A stretch of DNA of 64,000 bases from Allium sativum (GCA_030737875.1 CM060911.1:54306001-54370000), one strand, 5' to 3'. Numbered from the stretch's first letter, positions 34,121 through 47,430 are shown. Numbers and translations: made by a program. The notes: generated from the letters alone by a model not told the origin.

Positions 34121-35231
34121 TACGTCGAGATGGAAGGCTTTGTGTTCCCAGATGGAGAGTTGTTGAGGACAGTCCTTGAGGAGGCTCATTACCCTCGAAT
34201 AACTATCCATCTGGGCAGTGACAAGATGTACCAAAATAGGAAGAGAGTTTTCCATTGGATTGGCATGAAGAAGGATGTTGCGGAGTTTATGGCCTGTTGT
34301 TTGATTTTCCAACGAGTAAAGGCTCAACAAAGGAAACCTGCGGATTGCTTCAGCCTTTAGATATCACACAGTGGAAGTAGGAGAGCGTCTCTATGAACTT
34401 TATTGATGGACTGCCCCAGATTTAGGAAGGCCAACATGAGTATATAGGTGATAGTGGACAGATTAACTAAGAGCGCTCATTTTTTCCTTGTTAATGGCAA
34501 GAGGACAACAGCTCGGCAATAAGGTTCTTGAGAATTTATTGAGACTGTGTATCCTAGACTTTGGAGGGACTAGGGAGGAGCATCTCCCATTGGTTGAGTT
34601 TGCCTACAATAATAGTTATCAGTCAAGCATCGGGATGGAACCCTTGGAGGTACTTTATGGATGATCTGGCAGATCGCTGACATGTTGGTGTGAGTCTACG
34701 GACAGACTTCTACTTGGGCCTGAGATGGTGAAAGAGACATCTGAGAAGATTGAATTTATTCGCAAATGTATGAAAGCAGCCCAGGATAGGTGGAAATTAT
34801 ATGCCGACAGAAGGAGGATTTATTTGGAATTTAAGGTAGGAGATATGGTCTTTATCAAAGTATCGTCTCTAAGAAACGTTGTTCGCTTTGGCTCAGTAGG
34901 GAAGTTGGCACCAAGGTTTATGGGACCATTCCGCATAGTTGAGAGGATAAGCCAGATGGCCTATAGAGTTAGACTACCATAGAGGCCGCCGAGAGTTCAT
35001 GACCTATTCCAAGTTTTCCATTTAAGGAAATGTCTACATGATTCAGTAGAGGTAGTTGAGCCATGTACGCTTGAGGATGTTGAAGTTGAGAGGGAGGCGT
35101 CAGTTAGGAAAGTTCATTCCTATATTCTTGGATTGGAACTTAAGAGATTACGCGACAAGGAGATCATGTTAGTGAAGTTGCAATAGGGAGAAGATTGTGA
35201 TGATGCGACATTGGAACCCGAAGACAAGGTT
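34121..35231 (+). pseudogene. GyC pol fragment 3: integrase and C-terminal domain
   Basis: It starts at the spacer before the integrase zinc domain (LLRTVLEEAHYPRITIHLGSD). The HHCC region is degraded (MACCLIFQRVKAQQ). The core begins with FIDGLPQ and VDRLTKSAHF at about 34400-34480, but a deletion then joins this to RVLENLLRLCILDFGG, so the second catalytic Asp and the DGQTE motif are lost. The C-terminal part (KLYADRRRIYLEFKVGDMVF, GKLAPRFMGPFRIVERISQ, VHDLFQVFHLRKCLHD) matches GyE 20414-20938. A chromodomain-like tail (LKRLRDKEIMLVKLQ) is followed by a stop. Confidence 0.88.
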
Positions 35232-35859
35232 CGCACTTCTTACCTTTTTCTCTTTGAAAGTATGTTCATAATTCCTTTTTAAGCTTTTGAATCAGTTGTT
35301 TCTATCATTTAATTTGTTTATCCTATAGCTCAAATCTCAATCCTTAGGTAGAATCCTATTGTTGGAAACATGTGTTTGAGATATGTTATATTTGATGGTT
35401 GCAGGTGGACACAAGTGGTTGCCTGTGGATGCATATACACACATTAGGCATTAGATCGACTCAAACACTTATATATTGCATGTAGATTTGAGCGCTTTTT
35501 AAATTTCAATGGATGAAAATGGTTGAATCATCACATGGATGTTGCATTTTGGTGAATGATTGTGCACACATATATAATTTATATATACTATTAAGACTCT
35601 TTTGCATTCATATTGTATATATGTCACAAACATTTATTGCATTAAGGAGGTCAAATGAGTCTATTGCATTATTTTTGCATTGGTATAGCGACATATACAC
35701 ACAACACCTTTGCATATGTTTATACAAAGCATTAGAAATTTTAAAGGCAATGGATGCCAGTGGTTGATGGATGAGTAGATGGGTGTAGGTTGTTGTTAAA
35801 TAATAACATTCTTCTTAACTTGAAGATTTCGGGGACGAAATCCTTTAAGGATGGCATAA
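35232..35859 (+). other. GyC 3' untranslated region and polypurine tract
   Basis: No coding. It ends with GATTTCGGGGACGAAATC (an inverted repeat, like the CTTTTCGGGGACGAAAAG of GyE), then a decayed purine tract TTTAAGGATGGCATAA before the LTR. Confidence 0.7.
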
Positions 35860-38058
35860 TGTAACACCCCATATTTTAATACACCATAATTATTCAGTAA
35901 AGATAATAAAATGAATATTAATTAATAAAATATTCAAAATTGAGTAAAACGAACTTTAATGTTGCGTTCTTTATGAAATTCTAGTTTAGATAGACTCTTG
36001 GTTTTTTTAACTCGGATTAAGTATGAAGAAGTTATAAGCTAAGAAATTTAAACTATATTTAATATTAAATAAATAAATCAACCCAGAAAAGCAATGGTAA
36101 GTGGGCGACCCAGCCCTTAACTGGGTCGACACAGGGGTCGACCCAGGTCTAAGGGGGGGTCTACCCAGATAGTAGGTGGGTTGAGCCACCTGCATAAACG
36201 GCAGCTTCCTGCATTTGAACTTGGATTATTTTATACTTAACATACATATGTTGACTCAGCTTAAGGTGTACGGTTTGATTTAATAACCTAATATCCTATG
36301 ATCTAGAATTATCCTAGCATATCTATAAATAGGATGGCAGCCTCACCATTTTCTTAAACACAAACATCCATCATCTTCTTCCACCAAGCTATGTTTTATA
36401 AATAAAATTAAGAAGATGCCGAGGTGCTGCCAAAACGCAGATTAAAGGGATAATTCTATTTTTTCTAAAACTATTTTAAAAAGACATAATCTGGATCTAA
36501 ATCAAATCACTGTGAGTTTTAGTTATATTTAGATCTTCTATTTAAACAATATCATGACAGTAAATGATTTGATCTGAAAAGTAACAGTGTTTATATGTAT
36601 ATGTGCTATTGCTTTACTGTTAATTATCTATTCAGTTTACAGTTATTATATGTTCGTATATCCATCTTTCTTCCTTATCCCATTTCTATCTTTTATTTAT
36701 TTATAGTCTTTTCTATACCTATTTACTCAGTTTGAGTTTGGATCTATTTTCTCCTTTTCCTTTTTATTTTATGCTGAGCCTAGGCACCCGAGACCTTAGG
36801 CCATTTCTGTTTGAATTGCGTATAACTGGGATAAATTGGAATAAACTGTAATGACAATAAAAAGGAGAATTGGGCATATTATGACTTGAGAACCTTTAAC
36901 TGTAAATTTGGAGTAATTACATAAAGGGAAGAATATGCAAACATGTTAATCTGAATAGGTTGAGCTTAATTTAATATTAAGTAGAACATGTTAGGAAGAA
37001 TATGAGGAGCAGATGTAAATTAAGTAAAACGTGTTATTGTAATCTATATACATCTAAGAAGGTGCTTGTTTTGGAGAAGGGTTGTACACGGAATAACATT
37101 TATAGGAAATTCCATTTATAACCATGCTTATTAATGAACTTAAATCTGCTAAGTTAAACCTGTTAATTAATAAGCTAAGTGGTCCCACGTCGTCTTGTTT
37201 GGGGACTCTTAAAATCCTAGTTACTTGGGGGCACAAGCCTAGGGAGTGGCTTGTGTCAATCTTGTTGTGTGGAACCCGTATTAGTTAGATCCATGTTGGT
37301 ATCATAGAGGGTCCTCACACAAGGTAGGGGATAGGGCACGCTTTACTAATCTGGATTGCAAGAGGTTCAAGGTTTTGGAGATGGAAACGGGCGTGTTCCG
37401 GTGGAGTCATGAGCGTGCATGGGTTCGATAGGGAAACTAAGACGTTGTAACACCGACGAATAAGGCTGTGTCTTAAAAGTTGATGGGTTAGGAATTGATA
37501 TCCCCTACTATCGTGGTCGGCGCAGGTGATTCGTATATGTAGGGAGACGATCGCATGGGTAGTAATTAGGTTAACATCTAATCGTGATAGCTGGTGCAGA
37601 AACTTGTTCTTGGGATATGAATGAGAAGCATATTTAATCTTTACCTTGCCTTGTTATCTCGTTTACTTCGTACTTGTATATTTTAATGTATTTTCATATC
37701 CAGTACTACTTATCTGTCTTGATACTTCTTATCTTATGCTTAATGCTAAAAATCACTGGAAATCGCCAGACTTTATGTCTGACCTGTTTTGTTTTCCCTT
37801 CCTCTCTTCCTTTCCCACTCAGGTTCTCAGGGTAGTGGATTACAGAAATGACCTTGATTCTTTCTATCATTTTGGACTTGGATTTCTTCTGACTCAATGA
37901 ATTATTTTGATTTCTACTCTATCATTGTTATGGATTATGAGGAGGGATATGATTTTATGGTTTTGTACTCTGATGGTTTATGTTTTCATGAGACAAATAG
38001 TTATGAATATGGTTTTTGGTATTTCAAAATGTAATAATGTGATGTTGCTTTCAATAAC
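35860..38058 (+). repeat. GyC 3' LTR, interrupted by GyF
   Basis: Starts TGTAACACCCCATATT after the tract. It is homologous to the GyA LTR read on the minus strand. It contains GGGTCGACCCAG-type palindromes at 36105-36180, a TTGACTCAGC motif (about 36249), a TATA box (36324) and a leader. It is broken at 38058 by GyF, close to its end judging from the GyA copy. No gene lies inside. Confidence 0.82.
36324..36331 (+). promoter_or_regulatory. TATA box of the GyC 3' LTR
   Basis: TATAAATA in ATATCTATAAATAGGATGGC. About 70 bp upstream is a bZIP-type TTGACTCAGC. Confidence 0.6.
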
Positions 38059-38662
38059 TGTAACACCCCGCATTTAATTAAATAATAAAATAGGTAAGAA
38101 ATAAAGATCGAATGTATACGCATGGGTTTAAATGTTGAGGTAAAAAGTGCAAGTTAAGAGCAGAGAATAATAAATGCATAATAAATAAAGAATGGAAAAA
38201 AAGGGAATAAGACAATGCATTAAAAAGGGAATAAGACAACGCATTAAAAAGGGAATAAAACAATGCATTAAAATTTGAATAAAACAGTACATTTATAGCC
38301 TTATAAAGTACATTAATTTAGCAGCTATAAAACAGCTTGTAGGGGAAAGTTATTAATGAAATAATAAGCAAAAGATTGCATGCGTATATGTACATGCAAA
38401 TACACAATTCTAACTTATGGATAGATTATAACTGGAATAATATAAAGCAAGTGATTAACATTATTAACCAACATTAAAATCAGAAATCATAGTGCTGCAT
38501 AAAATCCGCCTGGACCTAGGATGATTCAACCCACTTAAAGCTGGGTCAACCCATGTGTCGACCCGCTTAGGCCTAGATTCATTTTGTGTGACATGGATTT
38601 CTGATATCAGCGATTCAGATATTAATTGATTAAGACTGATGGACCAGACTTTCTTATGCACT

Positions 38663-38670
38663 TATAAATA
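38663..38670 (+). promoter_or_regulatory. TATA box of the GyF LTR
   Basis: TATAAATA in CACTTATAAATAGACTAGC. The position relative to the LTR start (about 600 bp) is comparable to the GyC 3' LTR (about 460 bp). Upstream lies GGGTCAACCC and TGTCGACCC (38543-38563). Confidence 0.6.
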
Positions 38671-39239
38671 GACTAGCAGATCCTAGTTTTAACACATATT
38701 TCTTGAGACACTTCTTAGGCTCTGCGATTCTCTTCTTCCTCCAAATATTGTCAGAAAATTAGAATATTAGTACATAGGTGTTCTGATTCAAGATTTGAAG
38801 ATAAGAGATATAAGTCTTCCAATAGGTGTTCAGATTTCTGATCAAGGTGAGGTAAGTTCTTGAATCTGATTTATTTAGGTTTCTCTCTTTCTTTCCCTCT
38901 TCTTTAGCGTTAGATTTGCGAGTTCGTGGTTGTTTTAATAATAAATTCAGTTAGGACAGCCACGGAATAACAGATCTGGATCAGATTCAAGAATTGGAAA
39001 GTTGTCAAGTGATTGATTTAAATTAGGGTGCATTTGGCATATGTCCCTATTAAGTTTCAAAATTAGGCTTACATCCGGTCCAAAACTTATTCTAAATTAC
39101 TTCCCTCTTTTCCGAAAATAGGTCAAAAAAATAAAATAAAAAATAATGTAAATTCATATTTAAATTAAACATATATGCATAAAAAAATTCAACTGAAAAA
39201 ACCACTGAAAAACACACCAAAAACCAAAAATACACAAAA

Positions 39240-39680
39240 CAGCAAAAGAACAGTTAATTACATCAACAAATGCATATATTCGGAATTCTTGCACAAATCT
39301 ATGCAACTATTTCAGTTATATATCTGTTTTGAACTTTTTGCATACAAGCATGCAAGTAATACAGAATTCTTGCATACAAGTATGCTATAATTTGTAGGCA
39401 CGCAAATCAGTTCATATTTATTTTCATACATTTATGTAAGTATTCAGAATAAATGCACACATGTATGCAACAATCGGTAGTCATAAATATTAGTTCATCT
39501 TTACTTGCATGCATGTATGCAAGAAAATATAATACATGCATGCAAGTATTCACGTAGATTTTCAATTTAAATTGCTTCAGGAATATTTGCATACATGTGT
39601 GTAACTATTGCATATACTTGCACATATGTATGCAAGTTGTTTTTCTTTTTCCGCGATCTTCAGGGAATATTTGCATATTT
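39240..39680 (+). repeat. Palindrome-rich ATGCA repeats in the GyF LTR
   Basis: At least eight copies of TTGCATACATGTATGCAA-like near-palindromes (for example 39350-39385, 39450-39475, 39505-39545, 39590-39640), interspersed with AATATTTGCATA and GAATTCTTGCA. No such array was seen in GyD at the same place. Confidence 0.7.
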
Positions 39681-42625
39681 TTGAATATATTTTTTATACT
39701 GTAGCGCACATTTTTTCCAGAAAACACGTAAGTCCAGAAATAAGGACCTGCTTTGAATAGAAAAGATAGGGAGGATGTTGTTTATATTATGAAAGCTTTT
39801 TGGGATGTGTGGCATATTTTCACTTTAAATTATACCTTTTGGGTAATGGTATATTTATCGTATGCACTCTCCATTATTCTTAACATGATAAATTATTAGA
39901 AATTGTGGAAATTGATATTAAACCAGCATAGAATATGTTGAGAGGAATTACAGTTGTATAAAACCTATTTCCATTAGATATTTTGTATGAATTGAGAATT
40001 ACTGTAAACACTGTAATTATGGAATTTACAATAAACATGAATATTTTCTTAGGAGTATGTTTATTCCAAAAATGGTGTAAATAGAATTACAGTAAAATTT
40101 GGGAATAATGAAAAAAATGGATATGCCTTAACGGCTAAACTACAGTAACTATGAATAATATACGGAATAGGAATTCAATATCTAACTCAGAACTAAAAAG
40201 AGAAAAGTTGGTAGTGGACTGAGTTAGTTGGATTTGGGGAAAATGATATATTTCTATAATGATAAATTACTGAGGGCATAGTTGTAAGAAAAAGAAAATA
40301 TAAAGGAATTAGTATGAAATAGGTATTCTTTTACCATACTGCACACTAATCGAATAAAGTGCATATATACATCCACACTTAAAATAAAGAAAATATCTTA
40401 CAACTATGGATCTAAGTCAGTGTGCATTATGGAAATAAACCATTATACCTTTATATTAATCAAACTAATGAGATGCGTGAAAGGTTTTCCTAAAATAAGA
40501 GATATGTACATGACGGTAATAAAAGAAAGATTACAACAGTAAAGGTTGGTTCATATTAAGACAATGATGAATGGGGAATATAACCTATTATAATTGATTT
40601 TATAAATGAGAATGGAATATAATAGGTAGGCTTGTCCTAGGGACAAGTGGAAATTATAACATAGGTTATAATAAATAAAAAGAAAACTTATTAATAAACC
40701 TTAGTTAAGAGAAATAAGTTAATAAGTAAACAACAACAAGAAGTTGTAATGACGGTGTAAAATGAGGTTATGATTAAATAAAAAAGAATGAGGTAGACTT
40801 ATGGAATGAAATAAGTTATATTTAATCATATATATTATGTAACATGTTAATAGAAAACATGTGGATTGGGATAAGATATACTTCACTATGCATTGAGTAG
40901 AACATGTTATTATAATCTGTAACATGAAATTGGGCAATGAATGACATGGTAATAATGTAAAAAAGATTGTAGATTATTTTGTTAATTGGAATCTAGGGAA
41001 TAACATGTTATGGGCTGATTGATGAACTTAAATGAGTTAAATTATGTTACTGAATTAATAAGCGAAAGGGTTCGTTCCTTCGAGATATAAGGGGCTCAGA
41101 GAAAGCTTGGTAACTTAAATAAAAAGATAAAACGTGAATAATCAAGTTAATCGGAAATTTGATAAGATAAGACAAGCGTGCGATTAAAAGATTAGATATA
41201 GGGTCTAATAACATGTTAGCATGGTGTGCTTAAACTAGTCTTCGTGTACGAAGGTGAAGAACCGAACGTGGTAGATCATCGAGGTGTCTGGAGGCACGAG
41301 AGGAGCACGTCCATCTGATTCTTCTGCTTGACATTCTGCTTACTGGCTCTACGGGACTGGAAGGAAGAACGCGACTTCTGAGGGACATGGTAGGGTACTC
41401 CGTGGTGGTCCTCTATTGCAATGCATGCTCAGGCTATACTCATAGAGGTTGAATCTGCGCATTACCACCCGGTGAGTATACCTTGATTGTAACGGTAGTT
41501 TGGCAGTCAAAAGGTTGTGGCAGTGACATTGGGTGATTTGGCAGTTGCCTTGCAAGGAGGCTGGTCAGGACCAAATAAAGAATGGTAGTCGTCGGATACC
41601 TGTCATTGGCAGTCAGTGGGATGCGAAAAGACTAGAGCTAAACCTATAGACCATCGATCTTTCACTGTTGAGACTTTGATTGTGGGACACGCCAATTTGG
41701 ATGTAGATTGTTTGCTAGGGGAACATCACTTAGCTCTTGATGTAGACTTTCACTAGTTGAGGGAGAGGTCGAGGTGGGACCATAACCACCGTGAAAATGC
41801 AACCATAATTTGGATATATGTACTTTAGGCCTTGTTGGTCGACCTATACAAATATGGAAAATCTCCCTACCGAGTTCCGTGCATTGGATGCAGCCCTATT
41901 ACGGGACTCAGGGTACGGTAGACAGTACGAACGTGTGAGGGTCTAGGTACACGCACACCGCACCGTGTGGTGTATCGTAGACGCTAAGGCAACATTCCAT
42001 GTCATTATCAAGACCCGAACTTCCCCGGTAAGGAAAGCTGGATTGAATTGAGGACAAGCCACAAAAGAACGCAGACAGAAGAACATTTCATTATATATTA
42101 CACCAATTCCATCAGAATACAAGAATATACAGAGTAAGAATAAATATTACACAGAAAAATATCAGAGATTTAAATTACAAAACACAACGAGAAGTAATAC
42201 ACGGATACAGAGCTTTGCGAGTATCGTTTCAGCTGTAAATCAGGATCCTGTGAATATAAATTTGCAAAACCTAAACTACTAGCTGCCCATGTCGAAAATA
42301 AAGGCAACCAGAGTTTAGGTTAAAACAATAAACTCCAGGTCAGTCATGTGACTGGTATGAGAACTAAAACAAATATTTATCTTTATTTTAAAGTTAGGTA
42401 AATCAAGGGACCACGCCGTATAACACGGAACGGGTTTCCTCCCAAGAACACCAGTGCATAAAACAACATCGCAATGCTAAATAAAGAACAATGAAGCTAT
42501 TATAGGACCCAGGTCCCATCACACAATGCAACACAAGCCGGAGGATAGGGTTTTTACCTTATAATAGCCAAGAATGTTTGATACGCTAAATTTCATCTTT
42601 TGATTCATAATCAGACTCCAACAGT

Positions 42626-42740
42626 AAATTAGTAAGAGAATGATTCCCTAAGTATTATCCCCGAAGGCCGAAACCAACATCAGACCAGTACCCAGGAAAC
42701 CACCCATCTTGGCTTGTTTCCAGTTAGTTTCTGATTTTAT
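42626..42740 (-). repeat. 115-bp repeat, copy 1 of 3 in the GyG 3' LTR
   Basis: Contains CAGTAAATTAGTAAGAGAA, CCCCGAAGGCCGAAACCAAC and CAGTTAGTTTCTGATTTT in order. Other copies are at about 43697-43815 and 44238-44355, and another in the 5' LTR at about 50060-50180. The matching place in GyH (about 56620) lacks it. Confidence 0.75.
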
Positions 42741-43696
42741 ATACAATCATAAATATCAATCATAGGCGGCATGAGCGCCCCATCCCACTATGTCGCCATA
42801 TATAGGATTACAACCAAAACCGCAAAGTCACGTATTGGAAATTGGATTTCCATCTGCGAGCCAAGGCAAAAGATAGTCCTCTACCGATTCGAGACAATCT
42901 AGCCCATGTCACAGGCAAGTACTCAGTCAAGCCTTTGGATCGTCAGGGCCGGTCCACCGTTGTGGATTAAAATGCCTGAACACTGTGTTTCCCTGCCCTT
43001 TGGGCGTAAATGAGCCAACAAATGACTCCATCGGTTTCACATAGTCACCGATATATCTGAGGTGCCTCGCAACAGCAACAACCACATAAGTCAAACTCGT
43101 CAGGGCGTGTAAAACCACTGACGCCACTTCTAGTAAGAAAGAAACGCATGTCCTCCTTGATGTCCTCTCCCGTTTCTGCTTCACAACCGGGGTGTGAGGC
43201 TCGCAAATCAACGCTACACAAAGCTATGCCACACAGGCTGTGCTTTGACCATCTACCACAAGACTCTGCTTTTCAACAGAAGCTTTGATCATTTGCATCT
43301 TATCATGCCACACAGGCAAACCACTCCATGCAACTGATATCCATCAATCACACAGAACGATATCCAATGTTAGATACACAGTCCATTTACAAGTCCGTTC
43401 TGGGTCTGAACGAAACCGGAGGCACCTTGTACCTCGCATATCCATCGATCTCCAAGTACGTCTGGACGATCACCAACTGATTCCCTCCTCTTGGGTGTAC
43501 GGCCCAATCAAGATCATCAGTAATTATCCAAACGACGTGAAGACCTCCGGTCTTCAACCACCGTCTCCATCTTAGACCAATCGTCGAATCAGTTATTTAG
43601 AATGGGATAAACCCGGTCTTTCTGAATAACTCGCGTATATATTAAACAAGTGTTACACAAACACAACATACGCCTCATTCCAATTCATCAGTCACT

Positions 43697-43815
43697 AACC
43701 GTAAATTAGTAAGAGAATAATTCCACAAATATTAACCCCGAAGGCCGAAACCAACATCAGATCAATACCCAGGAAACCATTCTTCTTAGCTAACCTACAG
43801 TTAGTTTCTAAATTT
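43697..43815 (-). repeat. 115-bp repeat, copy 2 of 3 in the GyG 3' LTR
   Basis: ACCGTAAATTAGTAAGAGAA, CCCCGAAGGCCGAAACCAAC, CAGTTAGTTTCT in the same order as copy 1. Confidence 0.75.
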
Positions 43816-44237
43816 CACATTCTCAGGAAAAGATTCCCATTAATTTTATCAAAGATAAATTCTTTTAAATTCGTTCTTTAATCTTCCTTTGAATATCACT
43901 TCAAAATAGTCGGGATTAGCGAACCACACCGAAGATATCATTATTTTATTTCCCAATCCCAACCTATTCATCCCATGAAGTAAAACTGGTAATACTTCAT
44001 ACCTAACACCACGGTGTTATCGGTAAATTCAATTACTATTTCATGTTCAAATCTAATTAAAAATTTAACTATCTCCTGGAGAAGAACTGGTGATACTCCA
44101 TTCTCGATCTTTGCAATCTAATTAAAGATTCATTAAAACTCCACTTAGTTTTAATCTTTAACCGGGTTAAAGAATCAAAGTCATTTAAAACACGGTTCAC
44201 GATAAACCCAAAATCTCATTCCATTCTATCAGCCTTT

Positions 44238-44355
44238 AACCGTAAAATAGCAAGTGAGAAATTCCCTAAGTATTAACCCCGAAGGCCGAAACCAACATCA
44301 GATCAATACCCAAGAAACCATTCAACATAATAATCTTCAGTTAGTTTCTGATTTT
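44238..44355 (-). repeat. 115-bp repeat, copy 3 of 3 in the GyG 3' LTR
   Basis: ACCGTAAAATAGCAAGTGAG, CCCCGAAGGCCGAAACCAAC, CAGTTAGTTTCTGATTTT. Confidence 0.75.
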
Positions 44356-45469
44356 CTTAACTCCTTTGGGTCTAATAACAGTATTTTTGAAGATACCGTT
44401 CACGACAACCCAAAATCACATTCAATTAATTATCGGGTTAAAGAACAAGTGTTATTTAAAACACCGTTCACGATAAACCAAAAAATCAATTCAAATTCAA
44501 ATTTAATTCCAATTAACTACCATTTAATTGGTACACTTCATTAAATCTAAATAAAAGATTTTTTTTTCTCAACTGGGCTTAAGAACAGTGTTAATGAAGA
44601 CACCATTCACGACAAACCCAAATCACATTTGATATTAAAAACAAGGCTCTGAATAGAAAATATATCGGCTTATATTCAATATCAAATTCTACAACCAACA
44701 AATATCGTATTGGAAATAACAATATAAATATATCTTTCAAATTCCCATAATAATATCTGTATCATCACGAAATCCAACATCGAAATATTCCAAAGGAAAT
44801 TTCGATTCAAATCCATTCCAATTCAATTATTGGAAATTCTGGTTACTTTTAAAACCATTTCAAATCCATTTTATTTATTTAAAAATAAATGGATTTTAAT
44901 TCTAGTTCAAAACTAGTTCATTTCGATAAAAATCTATTTTTTTCTTTTCAAATATGGAGTTTTCGTCCTGATTCTTCACAAATCATTTCTTATGATTTTA
45001 CACAAATTATTACTATTTTTAATAATTTTATCAAGGCCCGTACAGTCGATTTCCATCAACGGCCATCGAACTGCACTTACAGCGACCTTTTCCAAATTTG
45101 ATTTGGATATAATTCCAAATCCAACCGTTAGATTTCAAATCTCTAATATTTGTTAGAAAGCTCTTTTCGATACGAACGCAAAGGTTCTGGATTTAGGAGA
45201 ATCCGACGGCCGGATCTCCCGCAATGTCCATTCGAAGTTAATGGTCGAAATTCACGAACTACCGTAGCGCGGCGCGTTCTATACAGGCCATTATATACAT
45301 ATAGTATATATATTATATATATTTCGTCGATTTCCTTTCAAAACGTATTTTATAAATCGTTTTAAATTTGTTTTCAAAACAGTTTCAACTTCATATTCAA
45401 TTTTAAATCAAAATTGAATTTTTCCTTATAAATTCGTTTTAAATTCATTTCGGTTCAATTCAAATTTCA

Positions 45470-45740
45470 AATTCATTTCAATTCGAATTCATTTTCTATT
45501 CAATTCAATTCGAATTCATTTTCTATTCAATTTCAATTCGAATTCATTTTCTATTCAATTTTAATTCAAATTCATTTCTATTCAATTTCAATTCGAATTC
45601 ATTTCTATTCAATTTCAATTCGAATTCATTTCTATTCAATTTCAATTCGAATTCATTTTCTATTCAATTTCAATTCGAATTCATTTTCTATTCAATTTCA
45701 ATTCGAATTCATTTTCTATTCAATTTAATTCGAATTCATT
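45470..45740 (-). repeat. 28-bp AT-rich tandem array in the GyG LTR
   Basis: About nine units of TTCAATTTCAATTCGAATTC with ATTTTCTA or ATTTCTA spacers. It corresponds in LTR position to the 27-bp array of GyH. Confidence 0.85.
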
Positions 45741-47164
45741 TCAAAATATTCGATTTTGAAATCACTTCTCGATATTCATTATAAAATCGACAAAATTCAC
45801 GTTCGCGTTGAAATGGCGTTTAACTACTTAACACGGCTTCCCAATTCAATCTTCATTGAATATTATTTTAAATTATTCGATAATTTTGAACTGGAATCAG
45901 ACACAGTCAATTACCATATAATTTCAGTTATATGGATTTCATCCAATTCATATATACAATAATGACAATAAACAATCAACCATCAACCAAAGTGCGTTCT
46001 ACACCGTATAAGCATCAAATATAAATATTCAATGCTTATAACAGTCTGTCAATCAATCGATCGACATACAGCTAATTATTGGGATTACTGTATGTCATAT
46101 ATCATCCCAATACCCGTGTGGGGTTTCAAACAATCAACCACAGATTTTATTTGTGCAGTTGGGCGATGTATAAAATTTATCGTCCCAATCAATATCAGCC
46201 AAATGTGTGTATATAAACAAATCGTCCGATTTTTTTATATTTATTTCATTTTTAATACACGTTAAAAATTCTATTTTTAACTATAAAATATTTTTAAATA
46301 TATAAATATTTTATTCCACTCCACATCACACAATCAACTACACATCAAAATCAAACAAACAAACCGTCCATGGTCTGCGGACGACGGGTGTCGGGTGCTA
46401 CTAAACACCGTCTGCATCCTAGTATATATTTTAATTAGAAAATTAAATTTAAGGTGAGAAGTTCTCACCGACTAGCTAAATCAAATGCCACGACTCTTGT
46501 TATGTAGAAATCTTCGTCGTGCTCGCCTTTTTATCGCTTTCGTTGTCCGTAGTCACTACATATATATAAAAAACACATTTTTATACTGCTACTATATAGA
46601 TAAAATTCTTTTTTTTATACCGCACTTCTTCCAATAAATAATATATTTTTATAACTCTCCTTCCTATATAAAAATTATATTTTTATATCTACTTCTAATA
46701 TAAAGATCGAATTTTTATATCTTCGCTATAAAAATCCCATTTTTATTTCAACATATATATAATAAAAATCAGATTTTTATTTCGCTACATCAATAAAGAT
46801 CAATTTTTTTTACTATCTATATAATATAAAAATCATATTTTTATTCTTTCTATAACATGAAAATCATTTTTTTAACTCTAATATATAAAAATCAATTCTC
46901 TTCTATTTAAAAATCGAATCTTCTCTATTTAAATACCGAATCTTTTTTTTATTAAAATTCGAATCTTTCGACTATGAAAAATCGTATCTTTCAACTATGA
47001 AAAATCATATATTTCATTAACAAAATATAATCTTTTTCTGTAAATAAAAATCTGACCTTTCTAATAAATAAAGATCCGACCTTTCTAATGTAAGAAACCT
47101 CTAAACTTGTTTCTAAATGTAAATTAGATTTTATTTTAATAAAAGTAACAAATAAAAGAAAAGA

Positions 47165-47430
47165 AAAACTTACAGTCGAAGTTTGGGAAAGGGGAAGACT
47201 ACCGCAACGGCGATGGGGGGTGTCGAGGGGAGAGACGGCGTGACTGGTGGTCGGGGTCGAGCCCATGGCAGCGGCGGCGCTCGATTTGGGGAGGCCTGAG
47301 GGTCTTTGTCGATTCGAGAAGAAGGGGGAGGGCTGCTTGTAGGTGGCGACGGCAAGAAGGGGGAGGAGAGAAAGCGGAGCAGGTTGCGCTCGCCTTAGCG
47401 GCGGTGGAGGTGGCCATCGCGCTAAGGCGC
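47165..47430 (-). other. GC-rich exon-like leader with splice donor, GyG LTR
   Basis: On the minus strand a C/T-rich, GC-rich segment ends in TCGACTGTAAGTTTTTC, a good plant 5' splice site. The GyH LTR has its counterpart (51540-51899) ending in CAGAGGTAAGTTTTAC. Open frames of 60-70 codons here are not conserved in the counterpart, so I do not call a protein. Confidence 0.5.

Larger units (their letters stand above)
11700..38058 (+). mobile_element. GyC: old chromovirus relic split by later insertions
   Basis: Three collinear pieces carry one pol gene: 11700-12486 (protease end to RT palm), 29358-30140 (RT connection and RNase H) and 34121-35231 (integrase to C-terminus). A 3' LTR follows at 35860-38058. 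They are separated by GyD (with GyE inside it) and by the CACTA element, each with its own target duplication. The 3' LTR is interrupted by GyF at 38059. The 5' LTR and gag are missing, replaced on the left by GyB. The coding resembles Tekay-type chromoviruses. Many stops and deletions make this the oldest layer together with GyA. Confidence 0.85.
38059..42005 (+). repeat. GyF: LTR of the GyD family, interrupted by GyG
   Basis: Starts TGTAACACCCCGCATTT; the left flank ATAAC would be the target duplication. It is collinear with GyD through the promoter, the CTTGTCCTAGGGACAAG segment (40630) and the CACGGGACTCGG-like segment (about 41895), then broken by GyG. By comparison with GyD about 0.9 kb should remain beyond GyG and GyH, outside the window. 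Whether it is a solo LTR or part of a full element cannot be told. No gene lies inside. Confidence 0.8.
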
